DNA of 64,000 nt from Buddleja alternifolia (Eukaryota > Streptophyta > Magnoliopsida > Lamiales > Scrophulariaceae): the NCBI GenBank assembly GCA_019426215.1, contig CM033392.1, positions 36,194,980 to 36,258,979 on the forward strand, given 5' to 3'. Shown one piece after another: positions 46,337 through 57,959 of the stretch. Each line of letters starts with the position of its first letter. Within the stretch, counting starts at the first letter, position 1. The notes under the pieces are model-generated. The model saw only the letters and a list, made by a program, of their open reading frames with translations. It was not told the DNA's origin and did not search any database. The translations under genes and the position numbers were made by a program.

Positions 46337-48633
46337 AAAGGGTTGATAAAGAAAAATGAAAGGATTTTTTATTTTATTCTGGGAGGTTTAATTTATGGGA
46401 TACTGAGGGATTTTAACATCAGAGTGTATGATCCTTTTCGCCCAACCTTTCTAAATCCATCAGAGGCAGTGTTAAATAGAGAAGGGTACACTCACTTTTT
46501 CCATATCGCAAACAGTAAAGAAAATAAGCGCTTAGCTAATCCCCTCCGTCTCTGGAAGAACAAAGGTGTTCATGCTGGTGAGCGTCTAGCACCCTTATCT
46601 GATATGATCCAAGCTGAGGCTAATGCGTACTTTGATAGTGTTTGGAACATCAGCTATGAAACAAGCAAACTCTGTTTTGAATCCATCAGCGATATTCACC
46701 ACGAGGGCACACGAGCGTTAATAAATGTAGGTGCTGACTTGCATGAGTGAAGTGAATTGGTGTGAAGCGTATATTAGCCGTCAGTTCTCCTTTCAAGAAT
46801 TGGTCAGAGCTCCTCATCTATTTAGCATAGGCATGCATGACAAGAGACGTTAGTTTGCCAAGTATTGCCTCGAGAAGCGTCAAGAGTGAGTTGGGCCTGT
46901 TGACAAGTTACCCGATCAACAGATAGAACTATTTCTATGACAAGCGCTGCACAGGTTTTCCATCACTCCTCTTCAATTCAACGCTCCAGCGTCCACCAGT
47001 GGCAGTTCATCAGTATCTTGCTTGAACTTCTCTCCAAGCCACTTTGATGACAACCTCAGATTGATGACGAAGATCATGGCTCCCATTCCTCACTTCAACA
47101 AGATCTTCACTGAAAATCTACGGAAGCCCAATGGCTCGAGGATTCGCAACTTCCAAGGTTATCCACTTCTACCATCTATCAAACAGGAAGTAAGTGATCA
47201 TTATGCCTATATTCTATCTCTGCTTGAACGGAATCAAGGCATAGCACGAGCGGTGTATCCGTATTTGGAAGACTATTACCCTATGTACGTGCCAGAAACT
47301 CACAAATCCGAGCGTCATCCTACAGATCGGATTATTAGATTTTCTTTGCATTACTGCCCAGATACCTTATTTCTCATTCTGAAACCGCAGTCAAAGATCT
47401 TTCCAAATCACGTATTGGACATCATGGGTCCAATGTATGTCCGAGCATGAGACAGTCCTCTTCGTACCTTTATTCAAGGGACTTGCATCTCTCACTCAAG
47501 ACTGACTGAACTTCTGGAAACTGCTTCAGATTCCAATGCAAATCTCGCCAACTGAAGTTGATTGAAGAATCTGCACCAGCGTCGGTCTTAGAAGTTACAA
47601 GTATTCCAGTGTCAGCTGACGAACATGTTCCAGCGTCTTCACCAGAGGATAACACTGACGCTTCTGAACACGTTGGTGATATGGCTGAGGATCTTCAACT
47701 TGATATACGAGGTACAGTTTTTGATCTTACATATCAAGCTTCCCTTGACTGATTCAAGCATACATCCAGATTTAAGCGACTGGCTCTTCAAGCGGCTCCT
47801 TCGGATGTGGGTCAAGCTTTTGGACCTTTGTTGAAGTCAGTCTTAGAGGAGATGAGCAATCATGCTACTCAGAATGAAGAATCTCTCCACTGGATTAAGA
47901 CTGATTTGGCAAAGATTGAATCTCAAACTATGAGTGCCAACATTGCTCATACGCGCGGGTTTGCTCAAGCTGCTGTTGGTGAGTGTCGCAGAGAATTTCA
48001 AGAAACGAATGATGCTACTCGGGCCAACCAACGAGCCATGAAAGAACACTTTGAGAAGCTCCTAGAGAACTTAGAGACTTCACTGACTGATGCTACCAGC
48101 GCCAAGCTACTCGCAATACAGGAACATTTCGACAAGCGTCTGGACGATCTTACAGCGTCGATGTCTCAGATTGCTAATCAGGTCAGCCTACTCACATAGC
48201 ATTTTCTAAAGGCTGATGATGGTAATAAGGGGGAAGGACAGAAAAGAGGGACAAGAGGAAAGTGTCCAGTTTCAGAGCTTCCAGTCCTCCTCTTAAGCGT
48301 CAAACCTTCTTTCCACTTTTGCTAGTACCTTCAAGGGCATTGCTTGAACAGTTTGATGTTCCATTCTCTAGACCGCCTATTCCAGAGCCTTCTGACCCAA
48401 AGATCATTACTAAAGAGCAAAAGAAGTCAGACTTCATTAGAGCGTTCAGAGTATGCCTAAGGATGATTGACATTGACCTAGTTGAATGGGATAAGCAATT
48501 TGTTGCTTATAAAAAGAAACAACAAGAAGAACCGAAAAAAGTAATAAATAAAGAACATGCCGCCATGATTAGGCTTGAAGAAAATATTTCATAAGCAATC
48601 AGGGTTGAGGTAAACAGAAGACTCAATGCTTAA
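46337..48633 (+). pseudogene. Sirevirus env-like gene remnant (element H)
   Basis: Plus-strand env-like gene entered mid exon 3. It has LRLWKNKG near 46545, a VLDIMGPMYVRA block near 47440 matching the S IGPLWVIG block, a coiled-coil region 47807-48199, and an in-frame end at TAA 48631-48633 after an internal TAA at 48592. Pieces 46337-46750, 47022-47450, 47558-47752, 47807-48199 and 48262-48594 are separated by stops and shifts. An apparent ATG at 46274 lies in the neighbouring copia LTR and is not its true start. The left boundary is a deletion junction. Confidence 0.8.
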
Positions 48634-48864
48634 GAAGAAGAAGAAGATTAAGAGCTGCTGTTTACTTTGCATTATCTATATTCTTGTCTCTTATGTAATT
48701 TTTTGTTTAGTTGTAAAAATACTTGTAATCATTGATATATATAAAAATGCATTTTTCAGCTGAAACAACTCGTTGAAGCGTAGCTAACTTTTACTAACCA
48801 AAACTAACTTTCATTTTGGCTGTCTAACTCTTAAACTATAAACAAGTGAGTATTGCCATCATTA

Positions 48865-48879
48865 AAAAGGGGGGAAATT
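48865..48879 (+). promoter_or_regulatory. Polypurine tract of element H
   Basis: AAAAAGGGGGGAAAT next to the LTR start TGTTAGGAATTTC. Confidence 0.82.
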
Positions 48880-50371
48880 GTTAGGAATTTCATGTTAGAT
48901 GTTTTGATGATGACAATTAGGATTTTATGTTAGACCCCAAAATATGTATGTTTGATTTTACTTAGAAATCATGTATAAGCTTTGAAGCGTTAGAAGTATA
49001 ACAGGCTATGTTTTATTTTTATTCTAGAGTGTTAGGCTAAGTATTCTTAGACTGAGCGTCTGATAATTTCTGAGTGAGTTTATTAGTAGTTAAGTTTGAA
49101 GACTCAAGCGACTAAAAGTCTGAATGAAGATAAAGATTCCAAGCATCCAAAATGACCAGCACGGAATGAAGTTAAGTTTATCAGTATGAATGAGCGTCTA
49201 TCAATGACTGTTTTCACCTGAATTTATGTCTAAGTCCAGAAGGATTTTAAAGCAAATATGCTCAGTGCATTAAGTGCCAACGGGCATTTAATTCAAATGA
49301 ATTTAATGCTGATAAGAGCTTTAAATGTGATAAGCTCTTTTGGACGTACGGAGAAGCCACCCTATTGGACTGTCAACTTTCACAGACTGCAGCACCAACT
49401 TTTGTGTAGTAGATTTTCAGGAAAAAAGACAAAACTTATTCACTCGCAGAAGTGAGAGACACGCGCCTGTGCATGTGTCAAACAGACACTTTTTTCAAGA
49501 ATGCCTATAAATAGGACTTCAACAAGAAGCCAAAAACACCGATTGATTCCAAGCCAAATTTTTGTTGCATTGAAGTCTCATTCCTTAAACTCTCAAAAAT
49601 CTAGAACATTCGAAGCAAAAATTCTCTTTGCTTTTTTTCAGTTCCTGAGATAGTCAACCAATATCTCAAACATTCTTTTTCAAGAAACCTACACTATTAT
49701 TGAGATATTCTCAATTGTTTGAACTTTATCAAAATCAAACAAACCGTTCCGAAAAACCCCGTCCAAGCCTCGCGATCTGTGTGAAGTCAAAGTTGGACAA
49801 GAGGATAGAAGTGATTTGGAGCAGAAATCTGTGTGATCAAGGAGCTCAAGTCATCGACATCCATGTCTCCCTAAATTGTAGAAGATTCTGTGTGAATCTT
49901 TGAGAATCACTTTAGTGGATTGCCTCCAAGTGTTCAAGGAGAAGAATGACATAGTTGAGATTACATCACCCAACGAACCTTACAACCATTGTGTTATTTA
50001 CTTTTCAGTCAATTGTCTTATTGTCATATGATTGCATAAATCTGTTAAGTAAAAGTTAATTGAATGCTAAGCAACTACGAAACCGTTTGTGACGCTAAAA
50101 GCTTTCAAACAAGAAGACTATCAAATCAATTTCGTTGTGCTAACACTGATCAAAGAAGTGAACGCTTAAACCTATTTGGTTATAGTATTCAAATCTTGAA
50201 TTCTAAGTCAACTTTCAAAAACATAGTCTTCAACAGGCGCTCAGTCAAGCGCCTATTTCTCAAGCGTCCAACACATTTTAAATACAAAATTTTTGAAGTC
50301 GAAAAAGACATCAGGGTCTATTCAACCCCCCCCCCCTTCTATACCCTTTCGTATGCCTCTTGGGACCAACA
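48880..50371 (+). repeat. 3' LTR of element H (LTR I)
   Basis: 1492 bp, TGTTAGGAATTTCATG to GGGACCAACA, plus strand. TATA box 49506-49513. The terminal hairpin GAAGTC/GACATC near 50296-50311 is slightly degraded. It is followed at once by the inside of the pol of element J, so H inserted into J. Confidence 0.9.
49506..49513 (+). promoter_or_regulatory. TATA box of LTR I
   Basis: TATAAATA ~627 nt into the LTR. Confidence 0.6.
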
Positions 50372-51540
50372 ATTTTCCATACCAAATTTCTTTATCATAT
50401 CACTTGTATATTTAGCTGGGTTAATAAATAAGCCATTAGGGAGTTGTTTAACTTGTAATTTTAAGAAGAAAGTTAATTCACCCATCATGCTCATTTCAAA
50501 TTGATCTTGCATCATTTTCGAAAATTTCTCACACAATCGCTTATTAGTAGAACCAAATATAATATCATCGACATAAATTTAGACTAATAGAATATCTTCA
50601 TTATGGGTAATTTTAAATAACGTTGTATCAACGCTGCCTTTTGAAAAACCATTACCTATGAGGAAGATAGAGAGAGTATCATACCATGCTCTTAGTGCTT
50701 GTTTAAGGCTGTTAAGTGCCTTATCCAATTTGTAGACCATACTTTTCCAATGGTTGTTGATGAATCCTGGTGGATGCTCCACATAAACTTTTTCTTGGAG
50801 TTTACCATTCAGGAATGCACTCTTCACGTCCATTTGGTACACTTTGAATTTGTTGAATGCGGCAAACGCTAGGAACATCTGAATAGCTTCAAAACGGGCT
50901 ACTGGGGCATACGTCTCATCAAAATCAATACCCTCTTCTAGGCAATAGCCCTAAGCGACTAGCCTGGCCTTGTTTCTTACCACAATTCCATCTTCATTCA
51001 TCTTGTTCCTGAAAACCGATCTCGTTCTAATAACTCCTTGGTGAGTTAGTCTTGGTACTAGCATCCAAACCTTGCTTCTCTCAAATTGGTTAAGCTCTTC
51101 TTGCATCGCTTCTACCCAACTTGAATCACAGAACGCTTCATCCACTTTCTTTGGTTCTATTTGAGATAGGAAGCTTGCGAACATGGCCTCATTGATTGTT
51201 GCGAACCTAGTTCTAATAGGTGCTTCAATATCTCCAATCACTAGATCTGGTGGAACGGGTTGAGAGACTCTTGATCATCAGTCGCTTCATCCTCATTTGT
51301 CTCTTGCGTAGTCCACTACTACAGAAATGACCTATTAAAGCGGTTATTTTTGGCCAATTACAGCGGTTTTTAACCGCTGTAATAGGTACCGCTGTAATAG
51401 ATACCTATTACAGCGGATATTAAAATAACCGCTATTAAAAAAAAAAAAAATTCTTTTTTTTTAAGGAGCCTATTACAGCGGTTTAGGAAAAACCGCTGTA
51501 ATAGGCCTCTTAAAAAAAAAAAAATTTTTTTTTGACCGTG

Positions 51541-51741
51541 TCGGAATGACACGAAATTCACACGGTCATAGCGAAACGGCATTCTAAACAAAACGCAAGA
51601 CTATGTCTTGCGATCTCGTGATTTCAGCCATCCGAGATCGTTTAAGGCCTGAAATACGCGTTTTATTACAAAAATACAAATATTTGCGTTTTGTTCGGAA
51701 TGCCGTTTCGCTATGACCGTGCGAATTTCCTGTCATTCCGA
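51541..51741. repeat. Inverted repeat inside the CACTA element
   Basis: Arms 51541-51598 and 51684-51741, ~58 bp each and ~93% matching by eye (centred on CACGGTCATAGCGAAACGG), around an 85-nt loop. Would form a long hairpin RNA if transcribed. Confidence 0.8.
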
Positions 51742-51852
51742 TACATCAACATTTCAACCGAGAAATATTTTTATAAATACAAAAATATACATACACAAAT
51801 ATACATATACACCCACATATACACAAAATAAATATACCCACACATATAGGTG

Positions 51853-51920
51853 GTGTCGGCGGCGTTGATGGAGGTGGTAGTGTCGGCGGCGTTGATGGAG
51901 GTGGTAGTGTCGGCGGCGTT
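51853..51920. repeat. 27-bp tandem repeat inside the CACTA element
   Basis: Units start at 51853, 51880 and 51907 (GTGTCGGCGGCGTTGATGG...), about 2.5 copies, period 27 (9 codons). The minus strand has an open 71-codon frame across it, which I regard as fortuitous. Confidence 0.8.
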
Positions 51921-54193
51921 AGTGAGAGAGAGAGAGAGGAGTGAGAGATAAAGTGGAAATGAAGAAGATGAAATTTGAAATTTCAAAATGAAGAAGAGAA
52001 AGAGGAGTGAGAGATATAAAGAGGATTTTTATTTTCGGTCAAAGCCTATTATAGCGGTTCTTCTCAGAACTGCTGTAATAGGTCCGGAAAGTTTTGGGCG
52101 GGAAAAATGGGGGGGAATGTTTTTTAAATATTTTCACCTATTACAGCGGTTCTTTGAAGAACCGCTGTAATAGTTCATTTTTTTTTATTTTTTTTTAGGT
52201 CCGAAAAATTTTGGGCGTGAAAATTGGGGGGAATTTTTTTTAAATATCTTCACCTATTACAGCGGTTCTTTGAAGAACCGCTGTAATAGGTCTTTGATTT
52301 TTTTTTTAGGTCCGAAAAATTTTGAGCGGGAAAAATGGGGGGGGAATTTTTTTTAAATATTTTCACCTATTACAGCGGTTTTTTATCGAACCGCTATAAT
52401 AGGCCGCTCGAAATTAAAAAAAAAAAAGCATTTTATAGCGATTCGTTTTCGAACCGCTATAAAATTTTATTTTTTTTTTTATTATTTTGATCGGCCCTAT
52501 TATAGCGGTTTTCGAACGAACCGCTATAATCGGTTTCGGCCTATTATAGCGGTTCGATAAAAAACCGCTGTAATAGGTACCCGGTTAATATCCATTATAA
52601 CGGTTCACTTATAAACCGCTGTAATAAGGCTTTCCGTTCAGCGGTTTTCAAAAAACCGCTGTAAAATGTGCGCTGTAACAGGCCTTTTCTGTACTAGTGG
52701 TCGCTACATCATTCATAGTTCCAATTTGCTCTTGATGATCATTCTCTTCATGATCATCAGCATTTCTGACAATATCACTATTTGTAACCTCAGGATTGGG
52801 CACAAAGATTTCACTATCCTCATCATCATCACTATCATCGCCTAGATTGATTCGTGATGCTTGTTGGGCAAGATCTTCAATTCCTACATCATCAGGATTA
52901 ACCTTACTCGGTTCTTGGTTAGCATCATCAAACACAACATGGATGGATTCTTCAACTTTCGATTTGATCTGATTTAGGATACGAAAAATCTTTCCATTCT
53001 TGGCATAGCCTAGAAAGATTCGCTCATCTGCTTTAGGATCAAATGTCCTTAGATTTTAGGATCCATTGTTATGAATGAAACATTTTGAACTAAATACATG
53101 AAAATATGAAACGTTAGGCTTACGTCCCTTCCATAACTCATATGGAGTCTTCTCATGTTGCTTGTTGATCATACACTGGTTCTAACAAGCGGTATTAATA
53201 GCTTCGGCCCAAAACCTTTGAGGCAGCTTAGACTGTGCTAACATCGTCCTAGCGGCTTCTTTAAGCGTTCTGTTCCGTCGCTCGGCAACTCCATTCTGTT
53301 GAGGTGTTAGTATTCTAAAATCTGTACAAAACATCTCAACAAATTGGTTAGTAAATTCAGTTCCTCTATCGATTCTAATTCTCGTCACCTTTAGATCTTT
53401 TCAGGTTTGTAATTGACGAATTAGCGTTGTGAGCTTGACACTAGTTTCATCTTTGGTGGCTAAAAATTTTACCCATGTATAGCGAGAGAAATCATTAACT
53501 ATTACTAGTGAATACTTTTTACCACTAACACTCATGATTTGAATAGGACCAAACAAATCTAAATGCAGCAGTTCAAGAATTCTAGAAGTAGATAGGCATG
53601 GTTTCTTCTTAAAAGATGATTTAACTTGTTTACTCATTTGGCATGCATCACATAAGCGAAAGAACCTTTAGGTAATCCCTCTACTAGATTTAGCGATATT
53701 AACTGAGCGATTGCCTTAAAGGTGAGGTGATTCATTTTTCTATTCCATGACCAACCCACTTCATTTTGACTCTTAGCAACAAAGCATGTGGGGTTGTTAT
53801 CAATTGTAGAATCCCAATCCACTAAATACTCATTGTTTTGTTCTTTTTCCTCTTAATTTAGTAGACTTAGTCTTAGCGTCGTTAACATGGCAACAGTCGC
53901 TTGAGAATTTAACTTCAAAGCCTTTATCACAAAATTGACTAATGCTTAACAAATTATGCTTAAGACCCTCAACATAATATACATCACTAATCATGATGTT
54001 CCCCCTATGCATGATACCTATACCTTTGGTTTTACCTTTGGAGTTATCACCGAATATAACTTGAGGACCATTGGTTCCACGATAGTTGACTAGGAGATCT
54101 TTTGGGCCAGTCACGTGCCTTGATGACCCACTATCAATGTACCAAATTGAAGTATCGGTGTGGGCTCTAGGTACCTGCATTCAAAGGGAAGTT

Positions 54194-56369
54194 CTAATTC
54201 TTCTTAGGTATCCATTTTGTCTTGGGTCCTTCAATGTTAGTCACTTTAGTTTGAATTAAAACTTTCGGAACCCATATTTGCCTTGTCTTCATTACGGGAA
54301 GATTGGCCTCGATTATAATAGTAATCATAGTCATAATCATAAACATAATCATCATAGTATCGATAATATGATTTGGGTCTTTGAGGATATTGACGCTGGT
54401 ATTTCCTCAACACTAGTTTAGGAGTCTTTTTTTTTTAGCAATTGAGGCTTAGCGTTTGATTTACTTGTAGATGGTTTATCCTTAGCCTTTTGAGCATTTG
54501 GATGAACCTTCTTCTATGAATCATTCACTTTCGTCTTCTCCTTATTTCTTGAGTTAGTATTGACCTTCTCATTTGGCCTCTTACCATTGTCCTCGGGTTC
54601 ATTCAGCGTTTGACTGTTTGAACTTTTCTCAACAAAGAATACACCTTTTCCTTTGTTGGTTTCCGTAACCTTAGACGCTTTTGATTTTTGACCAAACTTA
54701 TCACAACCTAAACCGGTCTTTTCACCAAAAAGTCTGGTTATCTCAATCATATTATCTAGGTTTCTTGACGCTTTGGATAATGATGTGACAAGCTGCTCTG
54801 ACTTGGTAAGTCTAGCGATCAGTTCAGCTTTTCTCTTGACTATTATATCAATATCACTTTTCAATTGGATAATTTCATTCTCAGGCGATTGGTTCTTCTC
54901 AATGCACTGTTGCTGAACTTGCAAATCTGCCTTCAGCGTCATTTTATCACTTGTGAGGGATGAAATAATATCGAAGTGATTTTGATATATCTTGGCGGCA
55001 TCTTGACAATCTTTGTAATACTCAGTTACTTTGTCAAGTAGTTCATCATAAGAAAGAGGATGAGATAATTCAGTGTTTACCTTAGATAGCGAGTCATCAG
55101 ACGCTTCTTCATCTCTTTCCATAAGATAAATTAACGTTGAGTCGCTTGTTGGCTCATCATCACTGCTTTCATCTGATGATTCCAAATCCTCTTCAGATGC
55201 AGAGAATGGTTCAGATTCCGCTAGCAAACCTTGTTAGCGAAGGTTGCTCCTGAATTGGTTTCTATCAGGATAATCTTGCCTTGTGGGCTTAGATACATTC
55301 GGATAAGGGCAATTTACCTGGTAGTGCCCTGGTTTCCTGGAATTGTAACACAAATTAGTTTTCATTTTCTATTTGGTGGTTAATCGCTTAGGAATTGTTG
55401 GAGCTGAAACATTTTGTACTGGAGACAGAGGCGCTTCGTATTGAACTGGCGTTGGAGGCTGAGAAGTAGAATACACTGGCGCTTGATACTGCGGCGCTGG
55501 TGCAGAGGGAGGGGTTTGAAATGAAGTTTGTCCAGAAGGGTTTCTCTTTTCGTATCTTAGAAATTTCTTAAATTTTTTAACCAACAAAACCATTTCATTT
55601 TCCTCATTCGATTATGTCACTTTCACCTCACTGACTGACTTTCCCTTGTTCTAGGTAGTAGCTATCAGGGATCCTGATTCAGTCGCTGATGTAGAAGTCG
55701 TTGTGTCGCTGATTTCTCTTAGTTCAAACTCAAATGCCTTCAACTCTGAAAATACATGTTCCGGAGTTAGAGTTTCCAATGTTTGTGATTCTATCATGGC
55801 AACTGTCTTATCAAATATTTGCTTAGAAGACTTCTGAATATCTTGTTGACCATTTCCTTGTTAGTCAACTCCTTCTCCAGTGACGCTAACTCTGTAATGA
55901 GTATAGTGAATCTTGCGTCCGATTGTTCTAGCGTCTCGTTGTTCTGCATCTGAAAATGCTCAAATCTTTACATGGCTATGGAGAGCTTGTTCTCCTTCAT
56001 CTGTGATGAACCTTCACATATGATAGTCAACTTATCCCATATTTCTTTTGATGTCTTACATTGCTTGATCTTGTTGAATAATGCATCATTGTCTCCTAAC
56101 GCTGAGTATAGAGCGCTTCGTCCAATATTATCTAGATCGGCTCCTTTTCGATCTTCTGACGTCCATTCTAACTTGGGTTTCTCGACATAACCATCTGGAG
56201 TACCCTCAGTCGCTCTAGGGGCTCAAGTTACAACTTTTATGATCTGAATGGGGCCATCTGTGATTACATCACACATCTCATTATCACATGAACATAGATA
56301 TGCAAATGCTCTAAGTTTCCATGAATCATAATTTGATTCAACCACCTTAGGCATCTTGTTAAAAGCCAT
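54194..56369 (-). pseudogene. gag: Sirevirus gag remnant (element J)
   Basis: ATG 56369 (MAFNKMPKVVES), the same protein as gag of S. The longest open part, 54514-55227, includes the acidic and coiled-coil regions. The zinc knuckle near 55320-55345 reads CYNSRKPGHYQVNC, with the second Cys changed to Ser, which would abolish zinc binding. Several stops and shifts. The stop at 54194-54196 precedes the pol ATG by 13 nt, as in S. Confidence 0.87.
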
Positions 56370-56465
56370 AATATGAGATTTTAAAAGAAATAAAGCGACT
56401 AAGTTTAAAAAAAATGGATCTAAACAAGCAGTTACGCTCAAAAACGCATTGATTTCTACTTTAAT

Positions 56466-56478
56466 GGCTCTGATACCA
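56466..56478 (-). promoter_or_regulatory. tRNA primer-binding site of element J
   Basis: TGGTATCAGAGCC on the minus strand, two bases from the LTR. Initiator Met-tRNA type. Confidence 0.9.
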
Positions 56479-56480
56479 CT

Positions 56481-57959
56481 TGGTGGTCCTAAGTGGCATA
56501 TGAAAGGGTCTAGAAGGGGAGGGGGGGTTGAATAGACCCTGAAGTCTTTTTCGACTTCATAAATTTTCGTATCACTTTTAAAGATTTGAACGCTTGGAAA
56601 GCTGAGCGCTTAGGTCAGGCGCTTCAGTATGACTTAGTGATTTTAGCAATTTACCAAAGTAGGGTAACGCTTAGATAGCTTAATCAGGGTTAGCACAACG
56701 GAAATGATTTTTAAAGCTTTAGCGTTTGTTTTGGTCTAATAGTCGCTTAACCGTTTTACTTATCTCTTCCAGGATAAATAATAAAATATAAAGTAAGATA
56801 ATAAAACAGTAAATGACAGTAAATAACACAAGAATTTATAAGGTTCACTGGGTGGTGTAATCTCAGCTACATCCTTCTTCTCCTTGAACACTTGGAGGAA
56901 TTCCACTAAGTTGATAATCGAAGGATCACACAGAGGCTTCTACAAAATAGAGGAGGGGATGATGATCTTGGGCTCCTTGATCACACATACTTCAGCACCA
57001 ATGAAGATCTTCACCAATAAGCTTCTCTCACTCAGAAATACTTCTTGTAGAGTCAACAACTTCTTCACATAGACAGAGGATGTTGAGGATTTTTGATCAC
57101 GGGTTTGTTTGATTTTAGAAAGTTCAAACAACTTATGATATCTCAATAATAGTGTATGGTTTTTCTGTGAAGATGTTTGAGATATCTATGACTGTCTGGA
57201 ATGTATGTAAAAAGCTTGGAAGAATTTTGGCTATGGAGTTTCTAACCTTTTTTTGAGAAAATATTTCAGCAATGTTTTGACTTTCTTGTGTATGTACGTC
57301 TTTTTTTTTAGTTTGCTGAGGGTAAGGTATTTATAGGCATTTTCTTGGGATTACCTCTCACGCGTGAGTGAGTCATACCTTTTCTCTGACATTCCTGAAA
57401 TCCTGCTGCACTGATTTGATGTGGCAGTTTGGACTGTGAAATTCTGACAGTCTGAGCCAATAGGTAGCTTGCTCCGTATACAATCTGTCCTCATCACATT
57501 CAATGCTCTTATCAAGCATTTAATGCATTTGAATTTATTTTCCGTTGGAAATAAATGCCCGTTAAATGATTGCATTTAAGTCCTTAGTGACTTCGAAATT
57601 TATTTCAGGTGAATCTGATCTTCTTGATCGCTTGAGTGCTTTGAGCGCTTGATTCATAAGTTCTGAAATAGTCCATAGGGATTGGCAGTCGCTTAAGACA
57701 AAATCTTCATCTTCGCTTGTCTTCAGACGCTGATCTTCAACTTCATCTCTAATAGACTCACCTAGAATTCTACTAGCGCCTTGGTATTCAATAATTTGTC
57801 TAAAATCTGCAAAGATAAAAATTACAAGCTTAATACAATTACAACCTTTCAAACGCTTATACAAATGTTCTATGAAAATACAAACTTACTTTCTTTTGGG
57901 GTCTAACATAAAATCCTATCTTGTCATCATCAAAACATCTAACATGAAATTTCCTAACA
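56481..57959 (-). repeat. 5' LTR of element J (LTR K)
   Basis: 1479 bp, minus-strand start TGTTAGGAAATTTCATG at 57959, end AGGACCACCA at 56481. TATA box 57328-57335. It contains the block corresponding to the 183-bp segment deleted in LTRs C and E, so that deletion is specific to S. Confidence 0.92.
57328..57335 (-). promoter_or_regulatory. TATA box of LTR K
   Basis: TATAAATA on the minus strand, ~625 nt into the LTR. Confidence 0.6.

Larger units (their letters stand above)
51314..52699. mobile_element. Non-autonomous CACTA DNA transposon
   Basis: 1386 bp, beginning CACTACTACAGAAATGACC and ending with the inverse of CACTAGTACAGAAAAGGCC. It is flanked by the 3-bp duplication GTC (51311-51313 and 52700-52702). 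These are the defining traits of the En/Spm (CACTA) superfamily. It holds no transposase. Both ends are packed with fold-back units built on CCTATTACAGCGGTT and its complement, about a dozen in all, the probable subterminal transposase-binding repeats. The centre has a 58-bp inverted repeat and a 27-bp tandem repeat. Movement would need a transposase supplied from elsewhere. Confidence 0.9.
50372..54180 (-). pseudogene. pol: Sirevirus pol remnant (element J)
   Basis: Begins ATG 54180 (MQVPRAHTD) with protease DSGSS. The zinc-site first His is Asn (WNRKMNH). The integrase region 53182-53637 keeps LHLDLFG, DRGTEF and AERRNRT. The RT region 50372-51241 keeps [10 protein letters not shown] and IYVDD, but a TAA sits three codons before YVDD (normally CAA). 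The sequence ends near residue GMEN, before RNase H. Interrupted by CACTA 51314-52699 in the integrase/RT linker; removing the insert and one GTC leaves collinear pol. Multiple frameshifts. Confidence 0.9.
50372..57959 (-). mobile_element. Sirevirus element J, 3'-truncated
   Basis: Minus-strand element with 5' LTR 56481-57959, PBS 56466-56478, gag 54194-56369, and pol from 54180 down to 50372, where it is cut by LTR I. RNase H, env-like gene and 3' LTR are missing. A CACTA transposon is inserted at 51314-52699. Same family as S but older, with stops and indels throughout. Confidence 0.9.

Noticed and set aside
51771..51986. 71-codon minus-strand ORF in the CACTA element
   Set aside because: Formed by the 27-bp tandem repeat and AT-rich microsatellite-like sequence. 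No transposase resemblance.
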